From NCBI GenBank assembly GCA_023807065.1, contig JAJJLU010004406.1, positions 1 through 13,528 of the forward strand: DNA of 13,528 nucleotides, written 5' to 3'. Shown here one piece after another: positions 7,396 to 13,528 of this stretch. Below the pieces are notes generated by a model. That model did not search any database. It had not been told where the DNA came from and worked only from the letters and a program-made list of their open reading frames with translations. The translations under genes and the position numbers were made by a program. This DNA is from Isotricha intestinalis (lineage: Eukaryota; Ciliophora; Litostomatea; Vestibuliferida; Isotrichidae). Every line of letters starts with the position of its first letter. Within the stretch, counting starts at the first letter, position 1.

Positions 7396-9085
7396 ATGAC
7401 CAACAAAGAAGATGAATATGTAAACTTCGATGAATTCGATGACACAACCCAGCCAAAAAAAGTAATAAAATCAGGGTAACTATCAAACCAAAAAAATAAA
7501 ATTCGACTATTAAAAAATATGCTTCTTCCAAAAAACTTAAAAAAAAAAAAAAAATTCAAAAAAAAAAAAAATCAAAAAAAAAGAAAAATGTATATTATTC
7601 TTCAAAAAAATAAATTCAAAAAAAAAACCAAAAAAAAAAAAATTTTTAAGTTTAAAAAAGCATATAGAAAAAATATAGTCAAATTTAAAAAACCAAATAT
7701 ATACATAAACTAACAAATTTTTTTTAGTACATTTGCAACAATGCACACAACATCATTCAAAGATTTTTTAATGAGAGAAGAATTAAAAAACAGAATATCA
7801 TCTTTTGGCTTTGAACATCCTTCAGAAGTTCAACAACAATGTCTTCCAAATAGTTTATTAGGTTTAGATATATTATGTCAAGCAAAAGCAGGAATGGGAA
7901 AAACTGCAGTTTTTATTTTAACAATATTAAATAGATTCTTAGAAGGAAATATTAAAGGAGAAGGTGCTGTTCTTGTTTTAACTCATACTAGAGAATTAGC
8001 TTTTCAAATTTCTAAAGAATTTATTAATTTCTCTCAAGGTTTAGATATTAAAACTTTACTTATTATTGGAGGAGAAAATACTCAAGATCAAGTTAATAAA
8101 ATCAAAAATGATAAACCTAATATTATTATTGGAACTCCGGGAAGAATTTTAGCTTTAATTAAAAAAAAAGATTTAAATTGTGAACATGTTCAAGTCTTTG
8201 TTATTGATGAATGTGATAAAATGCTTTCTGCTTTAGGTAAGATTAATATATTTATTTATTTTTTTTTCTTTCTTTCATTTTTTTGAGGAAAAAAAAATGT
8301 ATTTTCATTATTGTTAAGATATGAGATCTGATGTTCAAAAAATATTTAAAAAAACTCCTTATAATAAACAAGTTATGATGTTTAGTGCTACTTTACCTGC
8401 TGATATAAGGGAAGTTTGTAGGAAATATATGAGAAATCCTTATGAAGTTATTGTAGATGATGAAACTAAATTAACTTTAGAAGGTTTACATCAATTTTAT
8501 GTTAAATTGAAGGAAAATGAAAAAAATAAAAAATTAAATGATATTTTAGATATGGTTCAATTCAATCAAGTTATTATTTTCGTTAAAAATATCAAAAGAT
8601 GCAAAGAATTAAATAAATTACTTAATCAATGTTCTTTTCCTTCAATAGCAATACATGGTGATTTACCACAAGAAGAAAGGTAACAAAATATATTTTTATT
8701 TACAAAAAAAAAAATCAAAAAAATATAAAAAATTTTTTTGATGATTAAAAATTATAGAATTAAATTATTTACTGAATTCAAAGATTATAAAAAGAGAATA
8801 ATGGTAGCAACAGATATATTTGGAAGAGGAATAGATATTGTTAAAGTTAATACAGTTATCAATTATGATATGCCTGATAGTCCTGATAGTTATATGCATC
8901 GTGTTGGAAGAGCTGGAAGATTTGGAGGAAAAGGTTTAACTATCACTTTCATTGCTGAAGAAGAAGATCAAAAAACTTTTGATGAAATTCAGAAAAGATT
9001 TCTTATTAAAGCTCAAGAATTACCTGAAAAAATCGATGCTTCAACTTATAGTATTTTATATTTTTTTATAATATTTTTAGGCTAA
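7396..9085 (+). CDS. SUB2: DEAD-box RNA helicase UAP56/Sub2/DDX39, spliced (exons 7396-7475, 7728-8236, 8319-8679, 8758-9085)
   Basis: This nuclear ATPase acts in spliceosome assembly and mRNA export as the motor of TREX, loading ALYREF onto mRNA. Splicing three GT-AG introns restores one continuous frame of 425 residues (family about 430). Exon 1 gives an acidic start ([16 protein letters not shown]). In order: Q-motif region [10 protein letters not shown] (~53-62), Walker A AKAGMGKT (79-86), HTREL (113-117), TPGR (163-166), the subfamily signature DECD (187-190), SAT (219-221), motif V around GRGIDI, and HRVGRAGR (364-371). Each junction falls where the protein matches UAP56: KSG/TF, SAL/DM, QEE/R. 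The C-terminus either reads through to ...[14 protein letters not shown] or, if a 30-nt intron at 9051-9080 is removed, ends ...STYS (415 residues), closer to family length and ending. The start is the first ATG of exon 1; an ATG in exon 2 would lose the N-terminus. Confidence 0.95.
7476..7727 (+). other. UAP56 intron 1 (252 nt, phase 2)
   Basis: The donor is GTAACT and the acceptor TTTTTTAG. Joining GG (7474-7475) to T (7728) makes a Gly codon and continues the UAP56 protein. The intron is unusually A-rich, with long A runs from about 7538 to 7650, and pyrimidines are concentrated only next to the acceptor. If retained, GGG-TAA stops translation at once after residue 27. Confidence 0.92.
8237..8318 (+). 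other. UAP56 intron 2 (82 nt, phase 1)
   Basis: The donor is GTAAGA and the acceptor GTTAAG. Joining G (8236) to AT (8319-8320) makes the Asp of SAL-D-MRSDVQ, which matches the family exactly. The acceptor lacks a pyrimidine tract right before AG. Retention would reach a stop at 8284-8286. Confidence 0.92.
8680..8757 (+). other. UAP56 intron 3 (78 nt, phase 2)
   Basis: The donor is GTAACA and the acceptor ATTATAG. Joining AG (8678-8679) to A (8758) makes Arg in QEER-IKLF, matching the family. Length is a multiple of three, but the donor itself supplies a TAA in frame if the intron is retained. Confidence 0.92.
9051..9080 (+). other. Possible UAP56 terminal intron (30 nt)
   Basis: The stretch starts GTATTT and ends ATTTTTAG. 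Removal joins A to GC as a Ser codon followed directly by TAA, giving a C-terminus of normal family length. It is far shorter than the other three introns and keeps frame either way, so translation alone cannot decide. The unspliced ending adds a hydrophobic YFFIIFLG tail not expected in this family. Confidence 0.4.
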
Positions 9086-10298
9086 ATAATTTTTATATTT
9101 CATTTTTTAAATTTTACCATGATTTTTATGCAAAAATTTTTGATGAGATAAAAAATAATTTTTCTTTTTTTATATATATTTTATGTGTATTATATATTTA
9201 TATTTATATATATATTTATATTATTTATTTTGAAAAAATTAAAATTAAAATTTTAAATTTCTTCTTTTTGTTTTTTTTTAGATTTTTTTGATTTCAATGT
9301 TTTGTTAAATAGAAAATAGAAGAATCATTCTTTATAATTAAGAGAAGTCAGATTAATAATATTCTAATTATAAATAATATAAACTATTATAATCTTTAGT
9401 TATTATATTAAAATCCTTTTATTTCAAAACTTGAATATGAAATTTTCGCTTATAATTAGTTAAATTCTTCTTTTATTGCTTAGAAAATAAATTAATTGAA
9501 AAAGAGATAGAATTAAATAAATTAATTAAAAAACATTTATTTGCTTTATTTATTTGTTTTTTAAAAATTTTATAATTATAAAAACCTTTTGTTCTAAAAT
9601 AATGTAATTGTAGAAAAACCATTGCTATTTATTAAATATATTTAATATGATTCCAAAAATAGTCATTATCAAAAAAATTCTTATTTTCACTTCAATTATG
9701 GATTAAAATTAAATAAGAATATTTTTTTTAATGAATTTTTAATATTAAATATATTTGGAGTAAATATACCATCTTATTAATTATATTCTCAAATTTTTTT
9801 CTGTTATTTAATAATTTGATGATGTTAATTACATTTTATTTAAAATTATTTATTTCAACATAAAATAAAATAATATAAATTGATATCTAGGAAAAAAAAT
9901 ATATTATTTTTTTTATTATTGTCTAATAAAGTGATTATTATATTCAAATGAAAAAACTAACAAATGATGAAATTATTTTAATGATATATTTTTCATGAAT
10001 ATGATATTTATTAAATTTTAAAAAAATGAAAAAAAAATAATTAAGAAATTAAACAAAAAGATTAAAAGATTATTAAAAAAACCTTAGTTTAATTTAATTG
10101 AATCAAAAAACAATAATCCAGAATAATTATAAGTCTTTTTAATAAAAAAAACTTTTTTTCTTTTTATTAAAATAAATATAAAATCTACATCATTCTTTCT
10201 CTAACCAATAATTAAATATCTTAAAGAAAAAAAACAAAAAACTTATATATTTACAATATATATTCTTTTATTAAAAATCCAATCTTAATCAGATAAAA
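9086..10298. other. Long AT-rich intergenic region, UAP56 / Mei2-like gene
   Basis: At 1.2 kb this is the longest gap in the window. It contains the UAP56 3' end and Mei2-like promoter. Features seen: an (AT)-rich low-complexity tract at about 9171-9231; an inverted repeat with 10-bp perfect arms at 9677-9686 and 9711-9720; and AACCTTA at 10080-10086, about 219 bp before the Mei2-like ATG. Stops are frequent in all six frames, and no tRNA boxes, snRNA landmarks or protein fragments were recognised. Confidence 0.5.
9171..9231. repeat. AT-rich low-complexity tract
   Basis: Almost entirely alternating or near-alternating T and A (TATATATAT, TATATTTATATTTATATATATAT). Likely a slippage-prone simple repeat with no coding role; it lies just 3' of UAP56. 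Confidence 0.7.
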
Positions 10299-11717
10299 AT
10301 GGATAATAAACAAAATAAACAAGAAAAAAATTTAAATAATAAAGAATCAAAAGATTTTATTGATCAAAAATCAATCATGGAAAACGATTATACAGAATTA
10401 AACAATGAAATATCAAAATTAGTTTTAGGTCAAAAAGAAAAAGAAATAAATTCTCAAAACGAAAAATTTTATGATAATGATCAATATTATGTAAATTTAA
10501 CTCCAAATGAAGGAAAAATTCATGAAGATATTAATAATAAATATTCATTGAATAATAAAGCAAAATTATGTAAAAATCAAGAAAATGTTTATCAATTGTT
10601 TAATAATAATATTTTTAATAATAAAAGTTTTCAAGTTAATAATAATGTACAAAAAGATATTTTTAATTTAGATGAACAAATAAATGAAAATAATAGCAAT
10701 AATATTTTTATCATGAATAATACTTTTAATAATAATGTAAATAACTACTTTGGAATAAATAATTTAAATGTGAATTTTAATATTCAAAATCCTATAATGA
10801 TGAATAATAAATTATATTATAATAAATATGGAACTCCAAATTTTAATTATATTAATAATCCTTTAAGTCCAATAATATATGAACAAAATTTTTATTCTCC
10901 TCTTATTCCTTTTTCTACTAATAAAATCAATAATAATTTTAATATCAATAATCCACAAAATAAAAATTTTTGTAGTGTTAATATTAATAATTTAGATTCA
11001 AATAATGCTAACGATGATATAATTTTAGATAATATGTTAATTAAAAGAAGTAAATTAAATAAAAATAAAAAAAATAAATTATCTAATAACTTCCATTTTA
11101 TAAATTATAATAATAAAAAAAATAATAATATATTGAGAAATCAAATAAATAAAAAAAATAATCAAGATAATGAAAAAAATAAAATTAATATTCATGATAT
11201 TATTCTTCAAAAAGATAAAAGAACAACATTAATGATAAAGAATATTCCAAATAAATATACAATCAATTTATTTTTAGAAGAAATAAATATAGATTTTAAA
11301 GATAAATATGATATATTTTATTTACCAATAGATTATGAAAATAAATGTAATTTAGGTTTTGCGTTTATAAACTTTGTAGAATCTTTTCATATAATTGAAT
11401 TTTATGATTTATATAAAGGTAAAAAATGGAAAAAATTTAATAGTGAAAAAATATGTGATTTAGTTTATGCTAAATATCAAGGAAAAAAAGAGTTAATTAA
11501 TCATTTTGAAAAGGGTAAGGTATTATTATTTGATAATGAAGAAAAAAGACCTCTTATTCTTCCTACTCCAAATCCTTTACCCTTAATTTCTATTCCTATT
11601 AAATATTTAGAACTATTTAAAAAATATTATCCCTTTCTTAAATATTCTATTTTAAATAATGATATTGGTAAGGAAAAAAAGTTTATTCTTCAAAAAAAAC
11701 TTTTTCTTTTTAATTAA
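10299..11717 (+). CDS. Mei2-like RNA-binding protein (C-terminal Mei2-type RRM)
   Basis: Mei2-family proteins bind RNA through an unusual C-terminal RRM. In fission yeast Mei2 drives entry into meiosis with a non-coding RNA partner, and plant relatives act in meiosis and development. The 472-residue product has an Asn-rich, low-complexity N-terminal ~300 residues without a recognisable domain, then the RRM at about 308-395. Family hallmarks are RTTLMIKNIPNKYT (308-321, containing the RNP2-like strand), YLPIDYENKCNLGFAFINF (341-359, RNP1-like), and GKKWKKFNSEK (374-384) followed by YAKYQGKKELINHF (390-403), which extends the fold in this family. RPLILPT follows at 418. The first two RRMs of fission yeast or plant members are not visible. 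The start is the first ATG after AGATAAAA. No intron is needed. Family is firm; the process in this organism is not known. Confidence 0.93.
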   Translation: MDNKQNKQEKNLNNKESKDFIDQKSIMENDYTELNNEISKLVLGQKEKEINSQNEKFYDNDQYYVNLTPNEGKIHEDINNKYSLNNKAKLCKNQENVYQLFNNNIFNNKSFQVNNNVQKDIFNLDEQINENNSNNIFIMNNTFNNNVNNYFGINNLNVNFNIQNPIMMNNKLYYNKYGTPNFNYINNPLSPIIYEQNFYSPLIPFSTNKINNNFNINNPQNKNFCSVNINNLDSNNANDDIILDNMLIKRSKLNKNKKNKLSNNFHFINYNNKKNNNILRNQINKKNNQDNEKNKINIHDIILQKDKRTTLMIKNIPNKYTINLFLEEINIDFKDKYDIFYLPIDYENKCNLGFAFINFVESFHIIEFYDLYKGKKWKKFNSEKICDLVYAKYQGKKELINHFEKGKVLLFDNEEKRPLILPTPNPLPLISIPIKYLELFKKYYPFLKYSILNNDIGKEKKFILQKKLFLFN

Positions 11718-12148
11718 TGTTTATCGAGATTATTTGTAAATTTAGTTTTGTACATTTATTAAACAATAAAAATATATTAAAAAGTAAAGTGTATACTTTA
11801 ATTAAAATATTACTGGTATATAAAAATAAATAATAACATAATAAAATAAACACTCTTTTAATATATGAAAGAAAAACTATAAATAAATCATTTAAAACTA
11901 TTATTTTTCTAAATGATGTAATTTTATAAGATATGATTTAAAAAAAATAGTATTATTTTATATAATTAATATATATTATATAATATTTGAAAATTATCCT
12001 TCAAAAAAAAAACTTCTTTATTTTTAAAAAAAAAATATAAAAATAAGGAAAACTAAAAAATCTGATTTCAAATAATAAAAAAAAATAATACAAACTTCTT
12101 AAATCTTAAAATAATAAAAAAAATAAAAAAATCCCAAAAAAAAAAAAA
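11718..12148. promoter_or_regulatory. Intergenic region, Mei2-like gene / ALYREF
   Basis: This 431-bp tail-to-head gap contains the Mei2-like 3' end and the ALYREF promoter. It is nearly all A/T. A 7-bp perfect inverted repeat (ATCATTT at 11887-11893, AAATGAT at 11911-11917) could fold in the transcript but is not remarkable for this composition. The 13 bases immediately before the ALYREF ATG are all A. No AACCYT motif is present; TATCCTTC occurs about 150 bp upstream. Confidence 0.45.
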
Positions 12149-12721
12149 ATGAACAACCTAAACAAATCCTTAGACGAAATATCTGCAGCTCGTAAAAACC
12201 AAAACCCTCGTGGACGTAGACGTCGTTTTACTCGATTCCAAAGAAACGGAGGAGTAGGTAGAGGTCCCGGAAGAAGATTTTCGACAGTAAATCGAGGAGG
12301 TAATGGAGGCCGTAGACGTTTCATATCAGGTAGAGACAATCGTCGTCGTCTCTACATAACAAATTTAAATAAAAAAGTGACAAATGATGAATTAAAAAAA
12401 CTTTTTCAAAAATATGGAAGATTAAGAAGATGTGGAGTTAACTTTACTCAATTAGGCGAAAGTAAAGGAACAGCAGATGTTGAATTTGAAAGACATAGAG
12501 ATGCTGTTAATGCTATAAGAAACTTAAATAAAGCTGATATTAATGGAAGAGTTGTTAATGTGAGATTTTCCGCTTTGAGAAGAATTAATCGTGTTGGAAG
12601 AAGAATTAGATTTAGAAATAGAAATAGAAATTTAGTTGTGGTTACTAGAAGAAATAATAGAGGTGGAAATAGAAAAAGAAGAGTTTTTAAAAAAAGTTTG
12701 GGAAGGAGGAGAAGACAATAA
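12149..12721 (+). CDS. ALYREF/THO4-like mRNA export adaptor
   Basis: ALYREF (yeast Yra1) is the TREX adaptor that UAP56 loads onto spliced mRNA and that passes it to the export receptor. The 190-residue product has an N-terminal UAP56-binding motif (LNKSLDEISAARK, 4-16), an Arg/Gly-rich segment (20-66), one RRM (about 67-142) with RNP2-like LYITNL (68-73) and RNP1-like KGTADVEF (106-113) followed by the family's ER-x-x-DAVNAI and a LNG-like INGR-x-x-NV turn, then an Arg/Asn-rich tail. The usual second UAP56-binding motif at the C-terminus is not present; the protein ends in GRRRRQ. Its partner helicase lies upstream on the same strand, with the Mei2-like gene between them. The start is preceded by 13 A residues. 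The first ~65 codons use many CGN arginine codons, later ones almost only AGA/AGG. Confidence 0.92.
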   Translation: MNNLNKSLDEISAARKNQNPRGRRRRFTRFQRNGGVGRGPGRRFSTVNRGGNGGRRRFISGRDNRRRLYITNLNKKVTNDELKKLFQKYGRLRRCGVNFTQLGESKGTADVEFERHRDAVNAIRNLNKADINGRVVNVRFSALRRINRVGRRIRFRNRNRNLVVVTRRNNRGGNRKRRVFKKSLGRRRRQ

Positions 12722-13434
12722 ATAAGATTTTTTTAATTTTTTGGATATTATTTTGATATTTTTTATTTTTTAATGATGAAAAATTTGATTCATTTTTAGG
12801 TTTAAAATAAATGGAAAAGAATTTTTTTTGTGTTTATGGTTTTTTATATTTTATGTTTTTTTAAAAAAGGATAAAATGGGATTTTTTTGGAATTTTACTT
12901 TTTTTGTTATGGTCCTCATATCTTTTTCATACACGAATATATTTTATATTATATTATTTTTTACATTTTACGGTCTCTTATTATTACTATGGCTTAAATA
13001 TGTTTCATTGCCATTTTGTCACTCGCGCTACTAGTTTTATTATTATAAAGATTGGAGGGACAAAAAAAATTAATTTTATTATTTAAAAAAAAAATTTATT
13101 AACTAGTAGACTAAATGAAATATAAAAAAATTAAGAAAAAAATAAAAATGAATAAAAAAAAAGAGGGTTTTAAAAAAAAAGTAAATTCAATGAGTGACTG
13201 ATATTAAAAAGGACCATGAAATGACTGTTATAATGTATTATTTTTATATAGTTTTTTTTTATTAATTATTATTATTTTTTTTATATTTATAGAGTGTATG
13301 ACATCAAATTGAGGATTTCATTTTTCAAAAAAAATTAATAAAAAAATCCAACTTTATTCTTATTCAATAATTCAATTAAATTATTTGTTATTTGAAATAA
13401 ATAAATAAAAATAATTTATTATTTGATTAGATAT
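12722..13434. other. Intergenic region, ALYREF / uL2
   Basis: This 713-bp gap holds the ALYREF 3' end and uL2 promoter. The first ~190 bp are T-rich. A patch of higher G/C and mixed composition at about 12908-13060 (with CACTCGCGCTACTAG at 13020-13034) is unlike the surrounding DNA, and a 9-bp inverted repeat (13028-13036 with 13101-13109) borders it. A 68-codon open frame at 12828-13034 is Phe/Tyr/Leu-rich and not convincing. TTGATTAG ends 7 bases before the uL2 ATG and could be a 5' UTR splice acceptor. No known RNA family was recognised. Confidence 0.45.
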
Positions 13435-13528
13435 ATGGGTAAGGTAATAAGAAAGTGTCGTAAAGGTCAAGGAAGTGTATTTAGAGCACATACATCAAAG
13501 CGTATAGCACCAGCAAAATTAAGGAAAT
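13435..13528 (+). CDS. RPL8: 60S ribosomal protein uL2 (RPL8), first 31 codons, partial at right edge
   Basis: uL2 is a core large-subunit protein next to the peptidyl transferase centre. The 31 readable residues begin MGKVIRKCRKGQGSVFRAHT and continue through a basic stretch to AKLRK, matching the eukaryotic uL2 N-terminus (MGRVIR-x-x-RKG-x-GSVF-x-x-H). The ATG is the family start. The remaining ~220 residues lie outside the window. A preceding TTGATTAG could be the end of a 5' UTR intron, but this cannot be tested here. Confidence 0.93.
   Translation, partial: MGKVIRKCRKGQGSVFRAHTSKRIAPAKLRK

Noticed and set aside
7519..7746. Lys-rich (plus) and Phe-rich (minus) frames around 7540-7700
   Set aside because: They translate the A runs of UAP56 intron 1.
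8283..8738. Apparent breaks in UAP56 suggesting a pseudogene
   Set aside because: Each break is bounded by GT and AG and removal restores the exact family sequence at every junction, so these are introns, not frameshifts.
9815..9970. TGATGA motifs in the 1.2-kb gap as possible box C/D snoRNA
   Set aside because: No paired CTGA box at a suitable distance and no closing stem. TGATGA is frequent by chance here.
12106..12339. 77-codon minus-strand Pro/Arg-rich frame
   Set aside because: Antisense of the GC-richer ALYREF N-terminus, ending in Phe-rich sequence from the poly-A leader.
12828..13086. Phe/Tyr/Leu-rich plus-strand open frames between ALYREF and uL2
   Set aside because: Composition is that of translated A/T-rich trailer, two frames overlap, and no start context or conserved motif is visible. 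A small membrane protein cannot be fully excluded.
1..13528. tRNA, rRNA, transposon, telomere repeat or CRISPR signals
   Set aside because: No tRNA B-box-like GGTTCGANTCC with a cloverleaf, no rRNA-like block, no transposase or reverse transcriptase motif, no telomeric array and no spaced direct repeats outside coding minisatellites.

Overview
This is nuclear DNA from a very AT-rich eukaryotic microbe. The evidence is: spliceosomal GT-AG introns, a clear set of eukaryote-only genes (GAR1, UAP56, ALYREF/THO4, Stm1/SERBP1, ribosomal uL2), Asn/Lys/Glu-rich disordered proteins, A-rich leaders immediately before each ATG and T-rich DNA after each stop. All seven complete genes end in TAA, glutamine is written CAA/CAG, and no in-frame TAA or TAG is needed to read any gene, so a Tetrahymena-type ciliate code is not indicated. 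The lineage cannot be fixed from the sequence; an AT-rich protist is the safest description.

Layout, left to right: (1) the N-terminal 435 residues of an unrecognised Asn/Lys-rich protein on the minus strand, running off the left edge, with a 36-bp tandem repeat; (2) GAR1 (+), an H/ACA snoRNP core protein; (3) a TIS11/TTP-type tandem CCCH zinc-finger protein (-); (4) a membrane-anchored cathepsin B-like protein (+) whose catalytic cysteine is probably replaced by alanine; (5) an Stm1/SERBP1/HABP4-family ribosome-binding protein (-) enlarged by Tyr/Asn-rich and NEENNENK repeats; (6) the DEAD-box helicase UAP56/Sub2/DDX39 (+), with three well-supported introns and a possible fourth; (7) a Mei2-like protein with a C-terminal Mei2-type RRM (+); (8) an ALYREF/THO4-like mRNA export adaptor (+); (9) the first 31 codons of ribosomal protein uL2/RPL8 (+), running off the right edge. 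Intergenic stretches are 0.37-1.2 kb, extremely AT-rich, and hold no convincing RNA gene.

Apart from the protease-like gene and the unrecognised left-end gene, every gene concerns RNA or the ribosome. UAP56 and ALYREF are direct partners in mRNA export (TREX) and lie about 3 kb apart on the same strand. There is no mobile element, CRISPR array or prokaryotic system. I see no clearly new multi-gene system. The most noteworthy points are the apparent pseudoprotease, a 5'-to-3' shift in codon and base composition inside several genes, in-frame stops created by the UAP56 splice donors, in-frame tandem repeats in two disordered proteins, and a possible shared AACCYT promoter element.
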